Source of the DNA: Saprospiraceae bacterium
GTDB lineage: Bacteria; Bacteroidota; Bacteroidia; Chitinophagales; Saprospiraceae
Length of the DNA: 45,494 nt
Reading direction: 5' to 3'
NCBI GenBank assembly: GCA_016714785.1
Contig: JADKCC010000012.1
Coordinates: forward strand, 1 to 45,494
How positions within the stretch are numbered: the first letter of the stretch is position 1; every line of letters starts with the position of its first letter. The position numbers and the translations under genes are program-made. The notes under the pieces are model-generated. The model made no database searches. It saw only the letters and a program-made list of their open reading frames with translations, and was not told the DNA's origin. Positions 36,041 to 45,494 of this stretch are shown here, piece by piece.

Positions 36041-37537
36041 TTACTCTATTCTGATCAGTTTTTTCTGCGTCTGCACGCCATCTATTGTTATGACTACATT
36101 GTAAACTCCAGCTGGTATATCCTGTAAGTTGGCATTGTATATCATATCCCCTGCTTTCTGTACATCACTTACTTTGATGACTTTTACCAATTTAGATGCT
36201 GCATCAAAAACTTCTACACTCACTACTGACTCTTGTGAAAGTACTATTTGTACATTTGTTTCATTTCTAGCCGGGTTTGGATATAGGTCTATGGAATTCT
36301 CTCCATTGTGACTTACTTTTACCAACTTGCTATAATTAAACTTCCCGTCAAAATCGTATTGTTTCACTCGATATACATAGATACCTGATTTCGCTACGTC
36401 CATATCTGTAAGATCGTAAGATTTCACTTCACTGGCATTGCCTTTAGCTAGTACTTTGCCCGGTATGGTGTAAAACTCCTTCTCATTACCATATCTGCGT
36501 TCTACTTCGTAATGGCTGACATTTGACTCTCGAGCTACACGCCATTCTATCAAGTGTGTATTGTTTACTCTTGTAGCCGTCACATCCAACCATTCTACTG
36601 GTAGTGGTGCAAACGATACTCCCATGTCGATATTCTCATACGCTGTTGCTGGTTGCATATCGAAAACACGTGTGGTATTTAGTCCGAAACTATGATCTAC
36701 GTCACTATCTACATCGTCTGTTGTCGCTCTCGATACTGTAGCATGATATCCTGCTGGTGGTGTAAACTTAAGATAGTAAGCTTGTTTTTCCAATCCTTCT
36801 AACTTATACACACCATCCATGTCTGTCACCGCTGATCCCGTAACTTGACCATTGGAAACCAAAACTGCTTCTACCATTACACCAGCTATTCTAGCTTCTT
36901 GTGCCTCTTGTACTCCGTTGCTATTGGCATCCATCCATACTAAGTTACCTGCGGTAGCTTGTGGATAGAAGCCTGCACCTAGGTCATTTTTCTCCTGACC
37001 TGACAACACGGTAAACTTATCTGTCGTGGTTGGCCCATTGGCATTGGTGATATCACTGTCTATCTCCTCTACACTGCCCACATTCGCTCTAGCTCTCACT
37101 AGTCCTAGTGGTGGCATGATTACTTCCACATAGTACTCACCTGGTGCCGCACAGAAATTCCAGTATCCATCATCAGACGGCGTACCTGGTTTGTGTCCTG
37201 TAAATGTATGGTCCCAAATCAACCAAGTACCGAAGTGATTTCTCCAAAGATTTACTCTAAGACCATTGATACCGTTTTCATTCGTATTCCAGATATCATT
37301 TTTATTAATATCGTACCATACTAAGTCTCCGATCGGAATACACTTGTAATATCCTGCATCCCATGTCATATCTCTCTCACCTGGTGCAAGATACGTCGTC
37401 GCAGTGGTACGTGGGCCATTCGATTTATCCACATCACTATCGGTTACATCACTGCCTCTATTGAAGAAGGTCAAATCATATCCCGTAGGGTCGATAAATT
37501 CCAAATAGTAATCTCCTGGATACAAGAAGTCAAACAA
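36041..37537 (-). CDS. C-terminal open segment of giant adhesin 2 (SdrD-B domains and T9SS sorting domain)
   Basis: The longest uninterrupted piece of adhesin 2, 498 residues; its first Met is internal, since coding continues upstream in the same frame to about 37650 (GIPGVQVNLYKGDGSYVGTTY). Three SdrD-B-like domains occupy residues 1-285, each with the pattern of (I/A)GxLVWxDxNxNxxxxxxE and a later DSDVD acidic motif. Then comes the Bacteroidota linker LPVEWLDVTATRVNNTHLIEW (Fn3-like, to about 410), and the T9SS type A sorting domain from SIDLYPNPARNETNVQIVL to KKLIRIE. The sorting domain directs outer-membrane export and surface attachment. A strong terminator follows. Confidence 0.9.
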   Translation of the reverse strand: MFDFLYPGDYYLEFIDPTGYDLTFFNRGSDVTDSDVDKSNGPRTTATTYLAPGERDMTWDAGYYKCIPIGDLVWYDINKNDIWNTNENGINGLRVNLWRNHFGTWLIWDHTFTGHKPGTPSDDGYWNFCAAPGEYYVEVIMPPLGLVRARANVGSVEEIDSDITNANGPTTTDKFTVLSGQEKNDLGAGFYPQATAGNLVWMDANSNGVQEAQEARIAGVMVEAVLVSNGQVTGSAVTDMDGVYKLEGLEKQAYYLKFTPPAGYHATVSRATTDDVDSDVDHSFGLNTTRVFDMQPATAYENIDMGVSFAPLPVEWLDVTATRVNNTHLIEWRVARESNVSHYEVERRYGNEKEFYTIPGKVLAKGNASEVKSYDLTDMDVAKSGIYVYRVKQYDFDGKFNYSKLVKVSHNGENSIDLYPNPARNETNVQIVLSQESVVSVEVFDAASKLVKVIKVSDVQKAGDMIYNANLQDIPAGVYNVVITIDGVQTQKKLIRIE

Positions 37538-37999
37538 GTAGTAACCACTGTTATCTGTATAGGTTGTTCCTACATAACTTCCGTCTCCTTTATAGAGATT
37601 TACTTGTACACCTGGTATTCCTGGTTCACCTGCATTTTGCTGGCCATTACCGTTAAGTTCATGCCACTACAAAATCTCCTATCGCCGCTAGAATAAGTAA
37701 TCCTGCATCATAAGTGCTATCAAACTCACCACCTGTGATATTGGTGCATGGCCCTAAGCCGTTAAGATCTACATCACTATCCAATTCATCACTATTCCCT
37801 TGATTCTGGAACGTAAAGGCACATCCGCGTGGAAGGTTCCTAATATCAAACTGTACTTGATAATCTCCTGGGATCAAGTTATTGAAGAAATAGAATCCTG
37901 TCGCATCTGTGGTAGTGGTTTGTAACACATTTTCCTCTACAATCTGTCAACGTGGCTATTACGCCACCTACCTCCTAGTTCGCCTGGATCTTGGATACC

Positions 38000-40900
38000 A
38001 TCTCCATCTAGGTCTTTCCATACTGTATCTCCTAGTCCTCCTACTACGATAACCTTTTCTGGGTCATGATCGTCCTCGTCTTGATTTACAGTTGGTCCGT
38101 TTCCATTCACTACATTGTCCCATGGGCCATCTGGCTCTACTTCGTTCTCACGTGGTGAATTCGTATTGCCTACACTGTCTGCATCATCATTTCTGTTGTT
38201 GCCTACATTGTCTTGTGATGATCTGATCTCTGCATAATTCCACCAGTCTTTCACTGCTGGATTGTCATCCAACGCTATTTCTAAGTTTAAGGCTAGCGTG
38301 ATACTATCGCCCGGCATTAACACGGTCGTTATGGTATAATTCAACAAACCATCTGCTGTCGATGTTGGAGCGGTCACAAGCGTCCATCCTGGATTAAGTA
38401 CTCCCGTAAAGCTAAAGCCACTTCTCATATAGTCATTGATTACTACATTTTGTGCTGGTACGTTTCCTTGGTTGAATACTTTTATCCTAAATGTCGCGGT
38501 CTCTCCTATCATATACGGGCCTCTGTCATCCACTGTCTTACGCAAGGCTAGGTCAAATATCTGTATCTGATGTGGATCATGATCGTCCTCATCCTGTGGT
38601 GCTCTGGATTATTCGGATTATTCGGATCGCCATTGATCTCATCATCCTCTGGCGTATTCGGTTGCCCTCTGGATCATTGTTGTTATTATTATCCGGTGTG
38701 CTGTCTATGTCAACAGGTGGATTTGGTGTGTTCGGATCGTTGTCATTGCCTGACTCTATCTCCGCCCAGTTCGTCCACGCTCTGCCTACGTTGGTATAAC
38801 ACGGTACTACCCTATTGTCCAACATCAACTGAACACTCGCTCCTGCTGATAATACATTTCTGTACGTCGTCCTTACTTCTCTCGTCGCTGCATTATACAC
38901 CCAACCCGCTGCTATGTTGACTGCTGAAAGTCGCAATATACTCCAAACCACATGGTAACGTATCGATGATGACGATATCCTTCGCGTCGATATTTCCTTG
39001 GTTAAAGATATCTATGCCAAACATCACTGTCTGTCCATAACTGAAACTTGGTAATGCGGTCAATTGTACTTTCCTTAATGCTAAGTCGAAGATTTTTGGT
39101 CCCGCTGGATCACTATCATCCTCGTCATCGTCTCCTGGACTATTCGGATCGTTTGGACTTTCATCCACTACGTCGTCATTCGGATCTCCAGGGTTGACTG
39201 GATTGTCGTTTCCTGGTTTTCATCTGGTGTACTATCCGCATCATCATTGTCTCGCGGAGTTCCATCCTCATCATCCATCCCTGTGATCTCTGCTCCATTG
39301 GTATATACTCGCGCGCCTCCATTGGTTTGTACTAACTTAAGTCTAAGTCTTACTGTTGTACTTGCCTCTGGGGCTAATGGGCCAGGTATAATTGTAAATA
39401 CTGATGGATATGCTCCTTGCCAGCTTGCATTGATCGCTGGATCATAAGTAAAGCCTTCTGGTATATAATCAATCACCTCGATATCTGTCATTGTCACGTT
39501 ACCTTGATTGAATACTTCAATATCAAAGTCGCGACCCGACCATATCTATAAGGACCTGCTGTTACCATTCGTTTTCTTAACGCTAGGTCAACTATCTCGA
39601 TTCTCTCTGGGTCATGATCGTCCTCATCATCGCCCGGTGGTAGATCTGGATCTTCATCTACTACATCGTCATTTGGTCCATCTGGCTCTCCTCCATCATC
39701 ATTGTCTGGATCTGTATCTGGATCACTATCAATGTCTGTAGGTGGTTCACTAGGATCATCACTTTCTCCATCTGTGATCTCCCCTATGTTTGTCCATGCT
39801 TCGGTACTTCCTACTATGCATGGTTGCTTGTAGATAGATGTCTATCGTTCTGCTCGCTCCTGGTATCAATGAACCTGGTAACGTTACTGTGGCATTGCCG
39901 GTAGTGGCATTATGTAGGTCCAGCCTAAGGCATTGTTGCTTGCCGATACATATCTCATACCACATGGTATATAGTCTGTTATATCTATGCCACTAGCTTG
40001 GATACTTCCCTGATTGAACACTTCGTAAGTAAACTTAACTATATCGCCATATCTGAATGGGCCTGTTGCTACTGTTGTCTTCCTTTGTGCTAGGTCATAT
40101 ACCTCGATTCCTGCTGGATCATGATCATCTTCCTCTCCTCCTTCGTCGATACTTGTCGTATCATCATCTGCATCATCTCCTGGCTCTACATCCCGCTCAT
40201 CTGGTCCGTCACTGCCTGGGGTACTATCTACATCTTCTCTTGGTGTGCCTGTCTCATCTTCCATACTCGTGATTTCGGAATAATTGATCCAGTCTTTCTC
40301 TCCACCTGTGGTCTGTATGACTGTAAGTCTTAAAGGTACACAAATAGTATCGCACACTGCAATCGGTCCTGATACATTGGCTGTAAGATTAGTACCTGAT
40401 ACGGTCCATACTCCTGCAGCATTGTTTGCTGCAACATATTGGAATCCTGCCCGGTAAATAATCTATCAAGCGTACATCTGTCATTACTTGATTCCCTTGA
40501 TTGACTACACATACATCAAAGTCTAGCACTTGGCCATATCTATATGGGCCTGCCGTCTTCAATTTTTTGTATAATGCCATATCAAATACTCTAATCACTG
40601 TTGGGTCATGATCATCTTCATCTGTTGCTGCTACATTGCTCTTGAATGCCGCTCTTACAACTCCTAATTTATCAACTCCAACTCCTGTAACTACATTGTC
40701 ACTCGCTGTATTGACTGCTCCACCTGCATCATTGTTTCTGATTGCATCTGGTCGGCTATCTATATCTACTGTTGCTAATGGATCTGTACTATTGTCATCA
40801 CTTATCTCTGCATATACCAACCAGCCATCTTCTGCTTTGGTAGGTACTGCCGTAAGATTTAATGTATATTGCAACGTCTGCCATGGTTGGATTAATGCTG

Positions 40901-43900
40901 TTGAAACATACGTTACTGTTCCATTTCCATTATTCACATCCTGGATTGTTTGTAGTACTGAATGTGTAGCCGCTGGTACATACACTGTTACATTAAATCC
41001 ATCACTTGGTATATTACCTGATTGGTTACCGTGATCGTTTGTCTAACATTATCACCATAATCTTCCAAGATATCTGTATCATTGACCATAAATAATGCTA
41101 AGTCGAATACTTTCGGTCCTGCTGGGTCGTGATCATCTTCTTTCACCACCTTCGTCAGTACTTGTGGTATTATCATCTGATGGGCCCCATGGATATACTT
41201 CTCTCTCATCGGTCCATCACTGCCTGGTGTGTACTATCGACATCATCTCTCGGTGTACCAGTATTATCCTCCATGTTGGTGATCTCCTGTAATTGATCCA
41301 GTGATTTCTTCATCCTGTGGTTTGGGTTGAAGTTTAGGAATAGACTAACACATACTGTATCACATAAGCCTACTGGCCCTGCTATGGTTCTTGACTAGAT
41401 TACTTCCTGATACGGTCCATCCTGCATTACCAGCGGCAGCAAAAGTATAACCTGTAGGTAAATAATCTGTTATCTGTAACATTTTGCATCACTGCATTTC
41501 CTTGGTTAACTACACAAACTTTAAATTCGTGTACATCTCTCCGTATTGGTATGGTGCTGATGTAACTAATTGCTTGTATAGTGCCATGTCAAATACTCTG
41601 ATAGTAGTCCGGTCATGATCATCTTCATCCGTAGCAGCTGTTGTGCTTCCAAATGTTCCAGTCATGTTGCCGTTTCTATCTCTACCTATTCCTGTAAGTA
41701 CATCATCCGATGTGGTTCCACAGCTCCTCCTGTATCATTAGTTCTGTTGGTGTCTGGTCGGCTATCGATATCTTGGGTTACTTCCTGGATATACACTATT
41801 GTCTCTGCTGATTTCAGCATAGACCAACCAGCCATTTACATCTGTCTTCGTAGGTACTGCTGTAAGGTTCAATGTATAATTGACTGTCTCACCTGGTGTT
41901 AAAACTTCTGGTGAAACATAAGTCACTGTACCATTTCCATTGTTTACCCATATAGATTATTAGTGGTACTGAATGTGTATCCTGATGGTACATACACTGT
42001 TACATCAAATCCATTAGAGGTTATATACTTCCTTGATTGGTTACGGTGATCGTATGTACTACATTGTCACCATAATTGGCAAGGATATCTGTATCATCAA
42101 CTGTCATCAGTGCTAGGTCAAAGATTTCAATGCCCGCTGGGTCATGGTCATCTTCTTCTCCACCTTTGTCCATGCTCGTGATATTGTCATCTGCTGGGAA
42201 CCCTGGCTCTACTGCATTTTCTGCTGCGCCATTACTACCCGGATTACTGTCTATATCCCAAGTGTTTCTTGGTGCTAAGTCATCGTTGTAGGTATCCGTT
42301 ATCTCAGCGTAATTCATCCAGTGTTTTTGCCACCGCAGTCGTTTGCTGTATTCTCAAGCTGATACTTATCATTTGACTTGTTGCTGGCGCTAATGGTCCT
42401 GCAAGTATATAGGTCGCATTGGCTCCCACTGCTGTCCATCTCGGATTATCTCCCACACTGAATGTATATCCTGCTGGGATGTAATCTGTGATTTTGTGTA
42501 CGCATTGGCTCATTACCTTGGTTAAATACCTCAATGTTGAACTGGAAGTAAGTCGCCGTAAGCATAAGGACCTGCTGTTACTAAGGTCTTCCTTAATGCA
42601 AGGTCTATGATCTCGATACGCTCAGGATCATGGTCATCCTCATCGGTTGATGACGCTCCATCTCCGTTGTGCCTGTACCATTACCATCTACAAAGTTGTC
42701 CGCCGGGCTATGGTTGACCACCTGCATCGTTCGTTGGGTTTTGTGTCAGGAGTACTATCTACATCTTGATTTCCTACATTATTTCCAGCCGTATCTTCAA
42801 GCTGATATACTTCAGCATAATTATCCCAACCTGTTACAAAGTTTATTTGTAGGTTGTACTGAAGATAAATACTTACTGAAGTACTTTGGGCCTTGGTTGT
42901 AACGTCGCTGGTATTATAGTGGTAGCACTGTTCGGTCCAAAGTCCATGTTGGAAAATTTGCTCCTAATGCAGAACCAGTAAAACCTGTAGGTATATAATC
43001 ATTTACTCTTACATTTCTAACTGGAAGATTACCTTGATTCAATACTTGGATGTCAAACTTGACAATCTGGCCGTAGCTAAATGGTCCAGTAGCTGTCGTA
43101 GTCTTCCTAAGGGCTACGTCACAGAAACTTGGTCCAGCTGGGTCGTGATCATCCTCATCTTGTCCTACTCGGTCCACCTCCATTGATATTGTCATCCAGG
43201 GCTGCCTGGTGTTTTTGTATTTCTGTTGGTGTGTTACTATTTGGATTACTATCTGCATCTACAGGCGGTATGTATCGGATTTTGATCATTATCAGCAGAT
43301 CCAATCTCTGAATAATTAATCCAATCTCTTACTCCTCCTGCTGTCACATTGCATGTTAACGATATTTGTGCTGTTGTACTCGTCCTTGGAGCCAATGGTC
43401 CAGCTATTGTACGCGTGGCAGTACTTCCAGCTAAGGTCCATCCCAGCATTCAGCCCACCATTGAAAGTATAGCCGGCTGGTATGTAGTCATTTTACAACG
43501 ATATTGTACGCATCTACATTCCCTTGATTAAATACTTCGATGTTATACACATGTTGTTGTCCGTATTCATAAGGAGCACTGGTCGCAATGTCTTACGTAA
43601 GGCAAGGTCAAATACTGGTATAAATTCTGGATCATGATCGTCTTCATCTGTAGAAGCTACACCATCACCTATTGTACCTGTACCATTACCACCTATAAAG
43701 TCATCTGCAGGACTTTCCAGGTTGTCCGCCAGCATCGTTGGTATTCCTTATTGTCCGGATACTATCTATATCCTGATTACCTATGTTTACACCATTTTCG
43801 TCCTCCAAATGCTCCCACCTCTGCATAGTTGGTCCATGCATTTGGTTGAGCGCATGCTTGAGCTCTTAGATCGATTCTTATGGTCTTCGATTGTCCAGGT

Positions 43901-45494
43901 GCTAAAGATCCTGCACAAATCGTAGTCGCCTGCATACCACTTACTGCCCATGGCTGGCTGCCACTTGCATAAGTAAATCCACGAGGATGTAGTCACCAAC
44001 GTCAACATCATATAATGTTATATTTCCTTGATTCGTTAATTCTACATTGAAACTCACTACATCACCATACCTATATGGGCGAGGTGTTACCGTGGTTTTC
44101 TCAATGCTACATCCACTATCCTTGGCGCTCCATCATGATCATCCTCATCTGTAAGTGGATTGTTGCCCTTTGGATCGCCTGTGCCATTTCCTAAAACAGC
44201 ATCATCTTGCTTTGGTGTACCAATGGCACCACCACCGTCATTATTTGGATTTCAATCAGGTGTACTATCGTCCTATACTGGATTACCGCTGTCGGTAGAT
44301 ATCGTAATCTCAACAAGGTTGTATCCCACGCTGTAGCACCTGTTGACATCTCTCAGATTTGACACTATTGATATTGTTGTTGAGGCTCGCTTTGCTAATG
44401 GACCAGCTATGGTTCTTGTTACTGCATTGGTGTTGACCCACTCCGTGTTGGGTTTGCAACTCCAGAAGCTGTATCCAACAGGAATATAATCACTTACTAC
44501 AATATTTCAGCAGTTGTGTTCAGGAGATTAGTATTTATATATAAAAGTCATTGACGTCCACTTAAGTCTTCTTGTGGACCAACTGTAGTCAAAGTCTTCA
44601 TAATGCCGTCAAATGCTTGAATTAGCTCTGGATCATGGTCATCCTCGTCGGTTGCTGTCTACCATTACCACCTTAAGCGCCCACCTGCTGCTTTTCCGTT
44701 TCCATCTACATAATCATCGTTTGCACTATCTAGAGTACAACCGTCATCATTGCCATTGTTGTTGTTTGGCGTGCTGTCTATGTCAGAACCGCCAAAGTTA
44801 TTACCCTCTGTATCTTCCATATTTCTGCTCTGCAGAGTTCAACCATGCGTTTGGTGTACTACATGGTATCACTCATAAATCTATTCTTAACTTAAGACTA
44901 CTACCTTCCGTCAATACTCCTGCTATGTTTGTCTCTGCGAGTACCTTTAATGTCCATGTTTGGCTGCTCAACATATTCCAAATCCACAAAGTATATAATC
45001 CACTACGTCTGTATCAGATAAATAACTTTCCTGGATTGATTGCCTTCAACATAGAAGCTTACAACATCAGCCATATCTGGATATGGACCGGCTGTTACTG
45101 TTGTTTTCCTTAACGAAATGTCTATTATCGTTGGTGCTGCTGGGTCATGATCATCTTCATCTTCGTCGGGGTTGGCATTTGGAAACGCCTCCTGAATATT
45201 GTTATCATCTGCATCGTCCGGTAATACTGGATTATCATTATTAGGATTACCATCAGCTGAACTATCTGCATCTCATTCTGTTGTTGCACTCTATCTCATC
45301 TTGTGATGAAGTGATCATATTATCACATGCTGCGCTGCTCCTGCTCCCATTTTGTTGAAGTGTAAGCACTAATGGTATTGTCATGCGCCACTGGCGCTAT
45401 GGGGCCTGCAACTGTTCTCGTCGCTACCGTTGGTCCCGCCTGTCCAGCCATTATTGGCTACAGGGTATAACCAGCTGGTATATAGTCATAATAC
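38000..45494 (-). repeat. Array of at least fifteen ~500-bp DUF11-type modules
   Basis: The motif DEDDHDPA or a variant recurs on the minus strand near 38046, 38574, 39111, 39611, 40108, 40603, 41113, 41611, 42137, 42627, 43140, 43629, 44133, 44632 and 45145, at intervals of about 490-540 bp (about 165 residues). Each module reads ...FDLALRK...GPYxYGxxVxFxIxVxNQG....DYIPxGxxF...GPLxP....WxNYAEI...DxDSxPD.... Module sequences differ clearly, so this is an old expansion rather than identical copies. Confidence 0.88.

Larger units (their letters stand above)
36041..45494 (-). pseudogene. Giant T9SS adhesin 2, fragmented by many frameshifts; 5' end beyond window
   Basis: One long coding region on the minus strand in which the protein message continues but switches frame about every 200-600 bases. 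From the window edge it reads at least fifteen DUF11-type modules (45.1 to 38.0 kb), then SdrD-B domains (GLGDTVWKDLDGDGIQDPGELG; LAAIGDFV; GDLVWYDINKNDIWN; GNLVWMDANSNGVQEAQEA), a LPVEWLDVTATRVNNTHLIEW linker domain and a T9SS sorting domain. Between shifts there are almost no in-frame stops, and two junctions I examined are single-base changes, one an extra T in the run 37930-37933. That pattern fits sequencing or assembly error in a repetitive contig end better than decay, so the gene may be intact in the organism. I label it pseudogene only because the given sequence cannot be translated through. Confidence 0.8.

Noticed and set aside
44613..45113. 166-codon plus-strand frame near the right edge
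   Set aside because: His/Leu/Tyr-rich antisense of the acidic DUF11 repeats of adhesin 2; arises from GATGATCATGACC-type codons read backwards.

Overview
This AT-rich window looks like a Bacteroidota chromosome, most likely from a Saprospiraceae-type environmental lineage. The lineage is inference. The evidence is two giant surface proteins ending in type IX secretion (T9SS) C-terminal sorting domains, a TonB-dependent receptor, lipoproteins with Bacteroidota-style signals, several start-proximal TAnnTTTG (-7) promoter elements, and few strong Shine-Dalgarno sequences. The contig also carries marks of unpolished long-read assembly: an implausible 236-bp homopolymer tract, single-base indels in homopolymers, and a heavily frameshifted repeat gene at the right edge.

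Left part (1-9.8 kb): the C-terminal half of a TonB-dependent receptor with a terminator, an antitoxin remnant, a stand-alone formate dehydrogenase alpha subunit with a fused NuoG-like iron-sulfur N-terminus (minus strand), the homopolymer tract, a lipoprotein of unknown function, an SLC45/GPH-like sugar transporter, and a GNAT acetyltransferase pseudogene with three in-frame stops. An RNA locus follows. It holds tRNA-Leu(GAG) on the plus strand and, on the minus strand, two ~150-nt tRNA-like RNAs. These have a full type II tRNA body but a variable region of ~80 nt whose base pairs covary between the copies. I consider this pair the most novel item in the window.

Centre (9.8-19.7 kb), ordinary core genes: lipoprotein M3 peptidyl-dipeptidase (dcp) and anmK; the conserved acpP-fabF-rnc fatty-acid/RNase III cluster (fabF frameshifted by one base in a G run); a YdjM-like membrane protein; then a compact overlapping operon of an exported Fn3-like protein, a YkgJ-type cysteine-cluster protein and a PaaY-type gamma-carbonic anhydrase. 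An IS110-family transposase fragment ends this part.

Right part (19.7-45.5 kb), accessory and surface-related. Four copies (R1-R4) of a 0.5-0.7 kb palindrome-rich element with 12-bp imperfect terminal inverted repeats lie in the same orientation, two on each side of a segment carrying a 3,721-aa T9SS adhesin and rlmI (23S rRNA methyltransferase). The adhesin has an N-terminal SdrD-B domain, a propeller-like region, DUF11, HYR, ten cysteine-containing Ig-like repeats, a dockerin-like pair and a sorting domain. The last 9.5 kb is a second giant T9SS adhesin on the minus strand, with at least fifteen ~500-bp DUF11-type modules and several SdrD-B domains. It is broken into many frames and runs off the window edge.
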